Part shown: piece by piece, positions 7,839 through 16,741 of the stretch | How positions within the stretch are numbered: position 1 is the first letter of the stretch | Layout of the letters: every line of letters begins with the position of its first letter | NCBI RefSeq assembly: GCF_028583725.1 | Contig: NZ_CP110680.1 | Span: forward strand, 4,030,001 to 4,094,000 | Direction of reading: 5' to 3' | From: Cellulomonas fimi | GTDB lineage: Bacteria; Actinomycetota; Actinomycetes; Actinomycetales; Cellulomonadaceae | DNA: 64,000 nucleotides | Program-made: the position numbers and the translations under genes | The notes under the pieces: model-generated | What the model was told of the DNA's origin: nothing | Databases searched by the model: none | The model's input: the letters and a program-made list of their open reading frames with translations, nothing else

Positions 7839-8273
7839 ATGACCGCGATGTTCGTCAACCTGCCGGTGACCGACCTGGACCGCGCCACGGCCTTCTACAC
7901 GGCGCTCGGGTTCAGGCTCAACCCGCTGTTCACCGACCACAACGCGGCCTGCGTCGTCGTCGAGGAGGACCACAGCGCGTTCATGCTCCTCACGCGCGAG
8001 TACTTCCAGACGTTCACCGACCTGCCGCTCGGCGACCCCGCCGTCAGCCCGTCGGTGTCGACCGCGGTCTTCCTCGACAGCCGCGACGCCGTCGACGCGA
8101 CCGCCGCCGCCGGGCTCGCCGCGGGCGGCACCGAGCCGCGCCCCGCGTCGGACTACGGCTTCATGTACCAGCGCGGGCTCACCGACCCCGACGGCAACGT
8201 CCTCGAGTTCGGCTGGATGGACCCCGCAGCCGCCGCGCAGGGCCCCGACGCGGTCGCGAGCCAGCAGGCCTGA
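7839..8273 (+). CDS. VOC family (glyoxalase/bleomycin-resistance fold) protein
   Basis: The 144-residue protein has the paired beta-alpha-beta-beta-beta modules of the vicinal oxygen chelate superfamily: MFVNLPVTDLDRATAFYTAL at the start, and LTDPDGNVLEFGWMD at the end, where the terminal Glu is the usual metal or active-site position. ATG 7839 (MTAMFV) follows GAGGGAG. The HxlR-type regulator starts six bases after its stop, so both are one operon. Proteins of this subtype often give resistance to, or isomerise, small electrophiles; the actual substrate is unknown. Confidence 0.85.
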   Translation: MTAMFVNLPVTDLDRATAFYTALGFRLNPLFTDHNAACVVVEEDHSAFMLLTREYFQTFTDLPLGDPAVSPSVSTAVFLDSRDAVDATAAAGLAAGGTEPRPASDYGFMYQRGLTDPDGNVLEFGWMDPAAAAQGPDAVASQQA

Positions 8274-8278
8274 GGCCC

Positions 8279-8920
8279 GTGGCCGCACGCGACTACGGGC
8301 AGTACTGCGGCATCACCCGCGCGCTCGAGCTCGTCGGGGAACGGTGGGCGCTGCTCCTCGTCCGCGACCTGCTCGTCGGGCCGCGCCGCTACGGCGAGCT
8401 CGCCGCCGGCCTCCCCCGCATCCCGACCAACGTCCTCGCGGCCCGGCTCAAGGAGCTCCAGGCGGCGGGGATCATCCGGCGCGCCCCGCGCTCACGCGTC
8501 ATCGTCTACGAGCTCACGCCGTACGGCCGCGAGCTCGAACCCGTCGTCCTCGCGCTCGGGGCGTGGGGGTTCAAGGCGCTGGGCGACCCGCGCGACGAGC
8601 AGGTCGTCACGCCCGACGCGCTCACGATGACGCTGCGCACCGCCTTCCGGCCCGAGGTCGCGGCGACGCTGCCTGCGACGGCTTACGGCGCCCACGTCGG
8701 CGACACCGGCCTGCTCGTCCGCGTCGACGGCCCGACGCTCGACGTCGCCCGCGGCGACGGACCCGTCGACCTGGCGTTCGCCGCCGGCCCGGAGCTCCAC
8801 CGCCTCATCGCGGGCGACCTCTCGCCCGACCGCGCGCTCGCGACGGGCGCGGTCGAGGTGCTCCGCGGCCCGGGCGACCTCCTCGCCCGCTTCGCGACGA
8901 CGTTCCACCTCGCCGCCTGA
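8279..8920 (+). CDS. HxlR family transcriptional regulator with C-terminal sensor-like domain
   Basis: The 213-residue protein has the HxlR winged helix in its first 100 residues: YCGITRALELVGERWALLLVRDLL, then RIPTNVLAARLKELQAAGII and a beta-wing ending VIVYELTPYG. The extra C-terminal half (MTLRTAFRPEVAA, then a segment predicted as alpha/beta) resembles the SCP2-like domain often attached to such regulators. GTG at 8279 is the only start compatible with the domain, six bases after the VOC stop. HxlR proteins sense electrophiles or redox state, which fits control of the linked VOC gene and perhaps the divergent osmC gene. Confidence 0.88.
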   Translation: MAARDYGQYCGITRALELVGERWALLLVRDLLVGPRRYGELAAGLPRIPTNVLAARLKELQAAGIIRRAPRSRVIVYELTPYGRELEPVVLALGAWGFKALGDPRDEQVVTPDALTMTLRTAFRPEVAATLPATAYGAHVGDTGLLVRVDGPTLDVARGDGPVDLAFAAGPELHRLIAGDLSPDRALATGAVEVLRGPGDLLARFATTFHLAA

Positions 8921-8980
8921 CCCGTCCGGCACCTCGACCCGCGCACGCCCGCGGGCCGCACGCGGCAGCCTCGTGGAGGG

Positions 8981-9547
8981 TCAGTCCCGGGTCGCCGGCG
9001 TGCGGGTGATGCGCTCGACCGCCCGCACCACCTCGTCGCGGCCGCGGGGCTCGGTGTCGAGGGCGCGGTGGATCGTCAGGCCCTCGACCAGCGCGTCGAG
9101 CAGCCGGGCGGTCTCGGGGTCGAAGTGCCGTCCGAGCGCGCGCCGACTCCGGGCCATCCACGCGTGCGTGAGCTCGCGGTACCGCGGGTCGCGCGCGGCG
9201 AGGGTGTAGAGCTCGTGCGTCACGACGAGCTCGTGCGGGTCGGCGAGCACGCCCGTGGTGACGAGGTCCACCACCGCGCGCCGCGCGCCCTCCGCGTCGG
9301 CGACGCCCGCCATGGCCGTCTCGAAGCGGTCGCTCACCCGCCGGGCGAAGCGCTCGAACGCCTCGAACAGCAGCGCGTCGACGCTCTCGAAGTGGTAGGT
9401 GATCGACCCGAGCGGCACGTCCGCGGCCGCGGCGACACGTCGGGTCGACGCACCGGCGACGCCCACCTCGCCGACGACCCGGAGGCATGCCTCGACGATG
9501 CGGTCGCGCCGCTCCGGGTCGTGGCGGCGGGGCCGCCGCTCGGTCAC
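8981..9547 (-). CDS. TetR family transcriptional regulator
   Basis: The 188-residue protein has the TetR HTH near the start (RIVEACLRVVGEVGVAGASTRRVAAAADVP, interrupted here for brevity by nothing but the normal turn, then LGSITYHF). An all-helical ligand-binding half follows. GTG 9547 overlaps the TGA of the acetyltransferase gene (GTGA), placing both in one operon under the palindrome at 10159-10177. Frames extending further upstream are Arg-rich translations of the neighbouring gene and are not used. Inducer unknown. Confidence 0.88.
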   Translation of the reverse strand: MTERRPRRHDPERRDRIVEACLRVVGEVGVAGASTRRVAAAADVPLGSITYHFESVDALLFEAFERFARRVSDRFETAMAGVADAEGARRAVVDLVTTGVLADPHELVVTHELYTLAARDPRYRELTHAWMARSRRALGRHFDPETARLLDALVEGLTIHRALDTEPRGRDEVVRAVERITRTPATRD

Positions 9548-10149
9548 CGCGCCTCGTCCTGCGCGCCGATCTGCCGGACGACGCGCGCCGGGTTGCCGAC
9601 CGCGACCACGTTCGCGGGGAGGTCGCGGACGACGACCGACCCGGCGCCCACGACGGTGTTGTCGCCGATCGTGACGCCCGGGCACACGATGACCCCGCCA
9701 CCGAGCCACACGTTGTCACCGAGGGTGATCGGCTTCGCCGCCTCGAGCTTGTCGCGGCGCGGCTGCGGGTCGACGGGGTGCGTCGGGGTGAGCAGCTGGA
9801 CGTTCGGGCCGATCTGGCAGTCCTCGCCGATCGTGATGGTCGCGACGTCGAGCGCGGTGAGGTTGTAGTTGACGAACGTGCGCGCGCCGACGTGGATGTT
9901 CTCGCCGTAGTCGACGAACAGCGGCGGCTTGACGTACGCGCCCTCGCCGAGGGTGCCGAGCAGCGCGACGAGGTGCTCGCGGGCGTCCGGCTCGCCCGCG
10001 GACTCGGCGCGGTAGTAGGCGTCGGAGAGCCGGAACGCCTCGCGCGCGATGCGGCCGCTGTCGGGGTCGTCGGCGATGTAGAGGTCGCCGGCGAGCATGC
10101 GCTCGCGGTTGGTCCGGGGGTCACCGGCGAAGTAGTCCGTCGTCGTCAT
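9544..10149 (-). CDS. maa: Maltose/galactoside O-acetyltransferase family protein
   Basis: The 201-residue protein begins with the Mac N-terminal helix pair (RERMLAGDLYIADDPDSGRI) and continues with left-handed beta-helix hexapeptide repeats (NIHVGARTFVNYNLTALDVA, IGEDCQIGPNVQLLTPTHPV). It closes with the acetyl-CoA site GNPARVVRQI. The catalytic His is expected in TPTHPV. Such enzymes transfer acetyl from acetyl-CoA to C6 of maltose, glucose or related sugars as trimers in the cytoplasm. It is co-transcribed with a TetR regulator through a GTGA overlap. Symbol given by family, not by tested function. Confidence 0.9.
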   Translation of the reverse strand: MTTTDYFAGDPRTNRERMLAGDLYIADDPDSGRIAREAFRLSDAYYRAESAGEPDAREHLVALLGTLGEGAYVKPPLFVDYGENIHVGARTFVNYNLTALDVATITIGEDCQIGPNVQLLTPTHPVDPQPRRDKLEAAKPITLGDNVWLGGGVIVCPGVTIGDNTVVGAGSVVVRDLPANVVAVGNPARVVRQIGAQDEAR

Positions 10150-10158
10150 GCGGACGAT

Positions 10159-10177
10159 CGTACACACGATGTGTACG
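10159..10177. promoter_or_regulatory. TetR-type operator upstream of the acetyltransferase-TetR operon
   Basis: CGTACACA (10159-10166) and TGTGTACG (10170-10177) form a perfect eight-base inverted repeat with a three-base centre, beginning ten bases upstream of the acetyltransferase start. Since the second gene of the operon encodes a TetR protein, this is the natural autoregulatory site. Confidence 0.7.
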
Positions 10178-10261
10178 ACTGACCATATCGAGTGAGAACG
10201 CGCGAGCCCCGTCCGGTACGGTCGCGACGGACGCGGCCCGGAGCACGGCAGGGAGGACCGG

Positions 10262-10957
10262 ATGACGGCAGGAGCGGAACCCCTCTCCGACACGGCGGCT
10301 GACGCGCGCGGAGGCGGGCCCGCAGCCGCACCCGTCGTCGTCCTCGTCGTCGCGCACCCGCGACCCGACAGCCTCAACCACGCGCTCGCGCGCCGCCTGG
10401 GCGACGCCGTGGCCCGCGCGGGCGGACGGCTCGTGACCCACGACCTGTACGCCGAGGGGTTCGACCCGGTGCTGCCCGCTGAGGAGTCGTTCGTCGTCGG
10501 GCGCGACCTGCACCGCGGCGGGCCGTCCGGCGACCCGCTGCTCGACCGGCACCGCGCGGACCTCGCGACCGCCGACGCGCTCGTCGTCGTGCACCCGGTC
10601 TGGTGGGGCATGCCGCCCGCGATCCTCGCCGGCTGGCTCGACCGGGTCCTCGTGCCCGGCGTCGCGTACCGCCTGCCCGACGCAGGCGGCCTGCCGGAGC
10701 GGCTGCTGGCGATCCGGCGCCTCGTCGTCGTCAACACGACCGACACCCCGGCCGAGCGGGAGGCGACCGTGTTCGGCGACCCGCTCGCCGCGATCTGGGA
10801 ACGGTGCGTCGGCACGTACCTCGGCTCCGCGACGTCGCCGACGGTCGTCGAGCGGACGGTGCTCGCGTCGGTCAACGAGGCGGACGACGCGCAGCGCGCG
10901 CGCTGGCTGGACGAGGTGGAGGGCCTCGGCGCCCGGCTGGTCCAGGCCCTGGTCTGA
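10262..10957 (+). CDS. NAD(P)H dehydrogenase (quinone) / flavodoxin-like oxidoreductase
   Basis: The 231-residue protein has a flavodoxin-2 fold. The FMN/FAD phosphate loop is VVVAHPRPDSLNHAL (about 27-42), the second flavin loop is VVHPVWWGMPPAILAGWLDR, and GLPERLLAIRRLVVVNTTDT follows. This places it with KefF/MdaB/NQO1-type quinone reductases that carry out two-electron reduction. A 20-residue Ala/Gly-rich N-terminal tail precedes the domain. It is transcribed divergently from the acetyltransferase operon, across the TetR palindrome, so it may be part of that regulon. Physiological substrate unknown. Confidence 0.88.
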   Translation: MTAGAEPLSDTAADARGGGPAAAPVVVLVVAHPRPDSLNHALARRLGDAVARAGGRLVTHDLYAEGFDPVLPAEESFVVGRDLHRGGPSGDPLLDRHRADLATADALVVVHPVWWGMPPAILAGWLDRVLVPGVAYRLPDAGGLPERLLAIRRLVVVNTTDTPAEREATVFGDPLAAIWERCVGTYLGSATSPTVVERTVLASVNEADDAQRARWLDEVEGLGARLVQALV

Positions 10958-11014
10958 GGGAGGGCGCCACGAGCCGGTCCGCACGCGTGCCGCGCGGGTG
11001 AGAAATGACGCCGA

Positions 11015-11047
11015 CGGCCCGGACGTCGGCAGACGACGCCCGGGCCG
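11015..11047. terminator. Hairpin between convergent genes
   Basis: CGGCCCGG (11015-11022) pairs with CCGGGCCG (11040-11047). The element lies between the ends of the quinone reductase (+) and the DoxX gene (-), where a bidirectional terminator is expected. Confidence 0.45.
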
Positions 11048-11056
11048 CGTGCGTCG

Positions 11057-11473
11057 TCAGGCCGGTGCGGTCTGACGCCTGCGCAGGACCACGGCGACCG
11101 CCGCTGCGAGCACGCCGAGCACGAGCGTCACCACCGGGCTCTCGCCCAGCACGAGCAGGTTGGTGAGCGTCGCGCCGACCATGAGCAGCGCGAGGCCCGC
11201 CGCGGCGGGCAAGGCGACGCGCGGGACGAGCACCCCGACGGCGCCCGCGACCTCCAGCCCGCCGACGACGAGGCGCAGCCACTGACCGGCGCCGATGTCG
11301 GCGAACATGTCGACCATCGCACCCTCCCCCGCGAGCTTCGACCCCCCGGCCCCGAGGAACACGAGCGCGAGCGCGGCACGCGCGACCCACAGGAGGACGG
11401 TCACGGTCCGCGAGCGGACGCCGCCTCGCCGGCTGCTCGCGACCGACGAGGCGCCGGTGCCGCTCCCGGTCAT
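11057..11473 (-). CDS. DoxX family membrane protein
   Basis: The 138-residue protein has four membrane segments: LLWVARAALALVFLGAGGSKL, then AMVDMFADIGAGQWLRLVVG with GGLEVAGAVGVLVPRV, then LPAAAGLALLMVGATLTNLL and VVTLVLGVLAAAVAVV. This is the DoxX/DoxD-like arrangement. Its ATG overlaps the stop of the SRPBCC gene upstream (ATGA), and that gene overlaps the ArsR gene, giving a three-gene operon. DoxX proteins participate in redox or sulfur homeostasis in some actinobacteria; the role here is not defined. Confidence 0.88.
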   Translation of the reverse strand: MTGSGTGASSVASSRRGGVRSRTVTVLLWVARAALALVFLGAGGSKLAGEGAMVDMFADIGAGQWLRLVVGGLEVAGAVGVLVPRVALPAAAGLALLMVGATLTNLLVLGESPVVTLVLGVLAAAVAVVLRRRQTAPA

Positions 11474-11961
11474 GCGACCGAACCGTCCGCGAGGAGCGCG
11501 TCGAGCCGCTCGTGGCCCTCCCGGACGCCGTGCTCCATGCCGCTCGCGACGATCTGGTCGCGCGTGGTGAAGTCCTCGGAGAGCGTCGTGACGGTGAGTC
11601 GTGTCCGCCCGCCGGGGAGCTCCTCGAACCGGTAGCGCTCGAGCACGACGCCGTCCCCCATGCCCTCGACGGCGACGGTCTGGACGATCGACGACGGCGC
11701 CACGACCTCGTGGAACGACCCGTACGACACCATCTCAGTCGGGCCCGCGACGTGCGTGTACCGGTAGGAGCCCGCGGAGCGGCAGTCCCACGTGTCGAGG
11801 CGGGTCCGCGTGTCGGCCGGCCCGAACCAGCGCACGAGCAGGTCGGGGTCGACGTGCGCGCGGAAGACGCGGGCGGGCGTCGCGTCGAACTCGCGTACGA
11901 GGCGGACGACGGGCAGGTCGTCGGGGGCGACGACCTCGGTCTCGTGCCGGGTGCTGGTCAT
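11470..11961 (-). CDS. SRPBCC (AHSA1/CalC-like) domain protein
   Basis: The 163-residue protein has the START-like fold typical of Activator of Hsp90 ATPase homologues: VVRLVREFDATPARVFRAHV, DPDLLVRWFGPADTR, and a C-terminal long helix (GMEHGVREGHERLDALLADG). It is encoded between ArsR and DoxX genes with ATGA overlaps on both sides. ArsR-AHSA1 pairs are a common actinobacterial arrangement in which the SRPBCC protein probably binds a hydrophobic ligand and the ArsR protein represses the operon. Substrate unknown. Confidence 0.9.
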   Translation of the reverse strand: MTSTRHETEVVAPDDLPVVRLVREFDATPARVFRAHVDPDLLVRWFGPADTRTRLDTWDCRSAGSYRYTHVAGPTEMVSYGSFHEVVAPSSIVQTVAVEGMGDGVVLERYRFEELPGGRTRLTVTTLSEDFTTRDQIVASGMEHGVREGHERLDALLADGSVA

Positions 11962-12365
11962 GCGCGGCCTCCTTCGGGTCCGGTGGTGCGGTCGGTGCGG
12001 TGGGCAGGGCCGGTGCGGTCGGCGCGGCCCGCGCGGTCGCCTGTCGGGGGCGTGGCGAGCAGGTCGTCGAGGCGGCGGTACCGCTCCTCCGCCTGGCGGC
12101 GGTACCGCTCGATCCAGCGGGTCATGAGCGCGAAGACCTCCGCGTCGAGCTGCACGGGTGCGCGCCGGTCCTCCGGGTCGCGGCGGACGACGCCCGCGTC
12201 GGTGAGCACGCGCAGGTGCTTGGACACCGCCTGGAGCGTCATGTCGTAGGGCTCGGCGAGCTGGCCGACGGTCGCGTCGCCGTCCGCGAGCCGGGCGACG
12301 ATGTCCCGGCGCGTCGGGTCCGCGAGCGCCGCGAACGCGCGGGAGAGCGGGTCGGTGGCCGCCAT
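11958..12365 (-). CDS. ArsR family transcriptional regulator
   Basis: The 135-residue protein has a canonical ArsR winged helix: FAALADPTRRDIVARLADG, VGQLAEPYDMTLQAVSKHLR, VLTDAGVVRRDPEDRRAPV. No metal-binding Cys cluster (ELCVCDL type) is present, so it is of the SRPBCC-linked kind rather than a metal sensor. A disordered Thr/Gly/Arg-rich tail ends the protein. It is the first gene of the ArsR-SRPBCC-DoxX operon. Two perfect palindromes and one half-site lie directly upstream. Confidence 0.92.
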   Translation of the reverse strand: MAATDPLSRAFAALADPTRRDIVARLADGDATVGQLAEPYDMTLQAVSKHLRVLTDAGVVRRDPEDRRAPVQLDAEVFALMTRWIERYRRQAEERYRRLDDLLATPPTGDRAGRADRTGPAHRTDRTTGPEGGRA

Positions 12366-12374
12366 GGATCCTCC

Positions 12375-12437
12375 TCAACCATCTGGTTGACAGCAACCAT
12401 CGACCCGTCCCAGCACCCTTGTCAACCGTTCGGTTGA
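12375..12437. promoter_or_regulatory. Two ArsR-type operators, TCAACC-N4-GGTTGA
   Basis: Perfect inverted repeats TCAACC-ATCT-GGTTGA (12375-12390) and TCAACC-GTTC-GGTTGA (12422-12437) lie 47 bases apart just upstream of the ArsR start, with an extra half-site GCAACCAT at 12393. The shared half-site and position make them strong candidates for autoregulation. The rest of this 283-base gap, to the CBM2 esterase start, shows no gene. Confidence 0.72.
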
Positions 12438-12648
12438 GACTCGCGGTCGCTGACGCCGTCCGTGCACCCTCGACCGGCAGCCGTCTTGTCTCTACACCGG
12501 TGAAAAACGATTCGGACCGGCGATCCACCCCCGCTCGCCTCGACAGCGCACGAACCGCTTCGGGAAGGTGGAGCGGCACGTCACCGCCTCGCCGTGCGCC
12601 CACGAGCACCGCTCGCACGCGCGCCCGGGGCCCGAGGAAGGATGCGGG

Positions 12649-13878
12649 ATGGCACAACGACGACACAGGTGGGCGACCCTCGCGGTCACGCTGGTGACCG
12701 GCGCGCTGCTCGGCAGCGCCGTCCTGCCGCCGGCCTCCGCCGCCGCCGGCGGGTCCGGACCGTACCCGGCGGACTACGAGACGTCGTCGAGCCTGCCGAA
12801 CCACACGATCTACCGGCCGGTGAACCTGCCGTCCGGGAAGATGCCGGTGTTCGTGTGGAGCAACGGCGCCTGCTCGGCGAACGGCACGTCGGCACTGCCC
12901 TTCCTGCGCGAGATCGCGTCGCACGGGTTCCTCGTCATCTCCAACGGCAGCCCGAACGGCGGAGGCTCGTCGACGTCGTCGTGGCTCACGCAGTCCATCG
13001 ACTGGGCGGTCGCGGAGTCGACGCGCTCCGGCAGCCCGCTGCGCGACCGGGTCGACACGTCGAAGATCGCGGTGGCCGGCTTCTCGTGCGGCGGCCTCGA
13101 GGCGTACGCGGTGTCCGGCGACCCGCGCGTCACCACGACGATGATCTTCAGCAGCGGGCTGCTGAACGACGCCGACGACTACCAGCTCCGCCGGCTCGAC
13201 CACCCGATCGCCTACATCATCGGCGGGCCCGGCGACATCGCGTACCCGAACGCGATGGACGACTGGGGCAAGCTGCCGGCGGGCCTGCCGGCGTTCATGG
13301 GCAACCTGCCCGTCGGCCACGGCGGGACGTACGACCAGGCGAACGGTGGCGAGTTCGGCCGCGCCGCGGCCCTCTGGGCGAAGTGGCAGCTCAAGGGCGA
13401 CACGCAGGCCGGGCGGACGTTCGTCACGTCGGGCTGCGGGCTGTGCAGCGGCGGGCAGTGGACGGTGCAGCAGAAGAACCTCGTCCTCGCACCGGACCCG
13501 ACGCCCACACCCACGCCGACCCCGACACCGACCCCCACACCGACGTCGACCCCGACTCCGGCGCCCACCACGACGCCGGACCCGACGGCCGCGTGCTCCG
13601 CGACCTACACCGTCGTCAACCAGTGGCCGGGCGGGTTCGTCGCGAACGTCGACGTGACGGCGCTGCGCGCCCTCGACGGCTGGCGCGTGCAGGTGACGCT
13701 GCCGTCGGGCGCGTCGGCGACGCAGGTGTGGAACGGCGTGCGCACCGGCACCGGTCAGCCGATGACCGTCACGAACGCGGCGTGGAACGGCGCCCTCCGA
13801 GCCGGCCAGGGCACCGGCTTCGGGTTCCAGGGCACGGGGACGGGAGCGGGTGCCGCCGTCTCCTGCCAGGCTGCCTGA
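12649..13878 (+). CDS. Secreted alpha/beta hydrolase with C-terminal CBM2
   Basis: The 409-residue protein has a signal peptide (positively charged MAQRRHRW, hydrophobic core 9-25, AxA site near 31-33). The hydrolase domain (about 36-280) has nucleophile Ser146 in GFSCGG, candidate acid Asp196 in GGPGDIAYP and His224 in VGHGG. A Pro-Thr linker of about 30 residues (283-313) leads to a family 2 carbohydrate-binding module (316-409) bounded by Cys316 and Cys406 with Trp326, Trp345 and Trp379, the usual crystalline cellulose or xylan contacts. It probably deacylates a plant-wall polymer outside the cell. AAGGA lies upstream of ATG 12649. Exact ester specificity unknown. Confidence 0.85.
   Translation: MAQRRHRWATLAVTLVTGALLGSAVLPPASAAAGGSGPYPADYETSSSLPNHTIYRPVNLPSGKMPVFVWSNGACSANGTSALPFLREIASHGFLVISNGSPNGGGSSTSSWLTQSIDWAVAESTRSGSPLRDRVDTSKIAVAGFSCGGLEAYAVSGDPRVTTTMIFSSGLLNDADDYQLRRLDHPIAYIIGGPGDIAYPNAMDDWGKLPAGLPAFMGNLPVGHGGTYDQANGGEFGRAAALWAKWQLKGDTQAGRTFVTSGCGLCSGGQWTVQQKNLVLAPDPTPTPTPTPTPTPTPTSTPTPAPTTTPDPTAACSATYTVVNQWPGGFVANVDVTALRALDGWRVQVTLPSGASATQVWNGVRTGTGQPMTVTNAAWNGALRAGQGTGFGFQGTGTGAGAAVSCQAA
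13497..13588 (+). repeat. Pro-Thr linker repeat
   Basis: A run of near-identical CCGACGCCCACACC-type hexamer units encodes alternating Pro-Thr codons between the hydrolase and CBM2 domains. It is a low-complexity linker, prone to length change by slippage. Confidence 0.8.
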
Positions 13879-13891
13879 CCACGTCGGACGG

Positions 13892-13925
13892 CGAGGTGCC
13901 CGCCCCGGAAGGGACGGGCACCTCG
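13892..13925 (+). terminator. Terminator hairpin after the CBM2 esterase
   Basis: CGAGGTGCCCG (13892-13902) pairs perfectly with CGGGCACCTCG (13915-13925) across a 12-base loop. It lies 14 bases after the esterase stop, between convergent genes, and can serve both strands. Confidence 0.65.
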
Positions 13926-13976
13926 TCATGTGCGTCGCGGTCGCGGCCGTTCGAACGCCGTCCGCGCGGCGTCGGG

Positions 13977-14889
<913 letters not shown>

Positions 14890-14945
14890 AGCGCAAGGGC
14901 TGGGATCGGAACACCGGGCGACGACCCGGTGAAAGGCGGTGGACC

Positions 14946-15530
14946 ATGGCGCGGGTGACCGAGCAGACGCCGACGACCGACACGCGCGAGCGGGTCGTCG
15001 CCGCCGCCGACGCGCTCTTCTACGCGCGCGGCATCCAGTCCGTCGGGATGGACGAGGTCCGCACCGCGGCGGGCGTCTCGCTCAAGCGCCTCTACACCGA
15101 GTTCCCCGGCAAGGAGGCCCTCGTGCTCGCGGTGCTCGACGCGCGGCACGGGATCTGGGAGGCCGGCCTGAGCGGAGCGTTGAGCGGCGTCGACGACCCG
15201 CGCGAGCGCCTGCTCGCGATCTTCGACTTCCTCGCCGAGTGGTTCACCGACGACACCTTCCGCGGCTGCGGGTTCATCAACGCGTTCGGCGAGCTCGGCG
15301 CGACGTCGCCCGCCGTCGCCGACGCCGTCCGCGCGCACAAGCAGTCGTTCCAGGACCACGTCGCCCGGCTCACCGCCGACGCCGGCGGCGACGCCGCGCT
15401 CGCGGCGCAGCTCGCGCTCCTCGCCGAGGGCGCGCAGACGACGGCCGCCATCGCGGGCCGTTCCGACGCCGCCCGCCAGGCACGCGCCGCGGCCGAGGTC
15501 CTGGTCGACGCCGCGCTCGGCGCCCGGTGA
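14946..15530 (+). CDS. TetR family transcriptional regulator
   Basis: The 194-residue protein has the TetR HTH (RERVVAAADALFYARGIQSV, then MDEVRTAAGVSLKRLYTEF). The helical C-terminal half has CGFINAFGELGATS, a pattern of the TetR subgroup that controls alpha/beta hydrolases and other detoxifying enzymes. ATG 14946 lies after GAAAGG. It is divergent from the hydrolase gene and carries its own operators upstream. Its inducer is unknown, and the partner hydrolase may act on the inducer. Confidence 0.9.
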   Translation: MARVTEQTPTTDTRERVVAAADALFYARGIQSVGMDEVRTAAGVSLKRLYTEFPGKEALVLAVLDARHGIWEAGLSGALSGVDDPRERLLAIFDFLAEWFTDDTFRGCGFINAFGELGATSPAVADAVRAHKQSFQDHVARLTADAGGDAALAAQLALLAEGAQTTAAIAGRSDAARQARAAAEVLVDAALGAR

Positions 15531-15543
15531 GGCCCCGACGCGC

Positions 15544-16152
15544 ATGACCGACCACGACGGACCTGCCGACGTCCGGCCCCGCGCGACGGTCCGCGACGCG
15601 ACCGCCGTCCGCGTCCGGCCGGGACGCGCCGACGACCTCCCCGCCCTCGCGCGGTTCGCGGGCTCGCGGGACCGTGCGCTGTGGCGCGTCGACGAGGCGC
15701 GCGACGGCCGCGAGACGCTGCTCGTCGCGGAGGACGCCCGTGGCCCCGTCGGCACCGTCAGCGTGCGCTGGGACAGCGACTGCGACCCGCCGCACCCGTG
15801 GCTCTACGGGCTGCACGTCGACGCCGACCACCGCGGCCGCGGTGCGGGCGAGCGGCTCGTGCACGCCGCCGAGGACGCGGCGCGCGACCGCGGCGCCGCC
15901 GCGCTGAGCCTCGACGCCGACCGCGACGACCCCGTCGTCGGCTGGTACGAACGTCGCGGCTACCGGCGCGTCCGCGCGCACGAGCACCGCTGGACCAGCG
16001 TCGACCCGCGGACCCGCCGGGTGACCGCGTCGGGGACCGCGGCGACGTGGGTGCTGCGCCGGCCGCTCGACGGGCGCGACGCCGACACCGGTGGCCGCAC
16101 GGGCACCGGCACGGCGACCGACGCCGGCATCGGCACCGAGGACGCCTCGTGA
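15544..16152 (+). CDS. GNAT family N-acetyltransferase
   Basis: The 202-residue protein has the GNAT core with HPWLYGLHVDADHRGRGAGE (acetyl-CoA-binding motif A, Arg-Gly-Arg-Gly-Ala), then LSLDADRDDPVVGWYERRGY (motif B). A charged, low-complexity C-terminal tail with TGGRTGTGTATDAGIGTED follows, unlike compact GNATs. Its TGA overlaps the GTG of the GXWXG protein (GTGA). It begins 13 bases after the TetR stop and may belong to the same transcript. Substrate unknown. Confidence 0.85.
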   Translation: MTDHDGPADVRPRATVRDATAVRVRPGRADDLPALARFAGSRDRALWRVDEARDGRETLLVAEDARGPVGTVSVRWDSDCDPPHPWLYGLHVDADHRGRGAGERLVHAAEDAARDRGAAALSLDADRDDPVVGWYERRGYRRVRAHEHRWTSVDPRTRRVTASGTAATWVLRRPLDGRDADTGGRTGTGTATDAGIGTEDAS

Positions 16153-16640
16153 CGACCGAGCTGGAGCGGTACGACGCCCTCCCGCCCGTCGCCACGACCG
16201 ACCTGCGCGGGACGTGGCGCGGTGCGGGGATCCCCACCGGTCACCCGCTCGACGGCGTGCTCGAAAGGCTCGGCTGGTGCGGCAAGAGGTTCGACGACGA
16301 CGACACCGCGCACCCGCTGCTGTTCCGGTCGGGCCACGGCGTGGTGCGCGTCCACCCGGGCCTGGTCCCGCTCGGGCTCGTGCTGCGCGTCGCCCCGCTC
16401 CTGCGGACCCCGCCCGCCGCCGCGGCGTTCGCGCTCGTGCGGCCGTTCGTCACGACGCGTCGCCCCCGCGCCCGGCTGCGCGAGGTCCGGTACCGCGGAG
16501 TGGTGTCGGCCGCGATGGTCTACGACGACCTGCCGATCATCGACGCGTTCCGGGCGGACGACGACGGCTCTCTGGTCGGCGCGATGGACGCGCGCGGCAT
16601 GACCGAGCCCTACCTGTTCCGGCTGCGCCGGGTCCGCTGA
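16149..16640 (+). CDS. GXWXG/DUF4334 domain protein
   Basis: The 163-residue protein contains the GXWXG motif (LRGTWRGAGIPTGHP, about residues 18-32), then RLGWCGKRFDD. It ends in a DUF4334-like half with RYRGVVSAAMVYDDLPIIDA and a Met-Asp-Ala-Arg-Gly-Met block. This two-domain arrangement is common in actinobacteria and plants, with no established function. GTG 16149 overlaps the GNAT stop. The C-terminal half is predicted to be a lipocalin-like beta barrel, which would suit binding of a small ligand. Confidence 0.85.
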   Translation: MTTELERYDALPPVATTDLRGTWRGAGIPTGHPLDGVLERLGWCGKRFDDDDTAHPLLFRSGHGVVRVHPGLVPLGLVLRVAPLLRTPPAAAAFALVRPFVTTRRPRARLREVRYRGVVSAAMVYDDLPIIDAFRADDDGSLVGAMDARGMTEPYLFRLRRVR

Positions 16641-16741
16641 GCCACCGACGGCGGGCACCGAGCGTTGCCGGTGCCGCGCCGTCACGTCACCTGGGGACGA
16701 CGCGGACGGGGTCGACACCCGCACCGCTACGGTCCCGTCCC

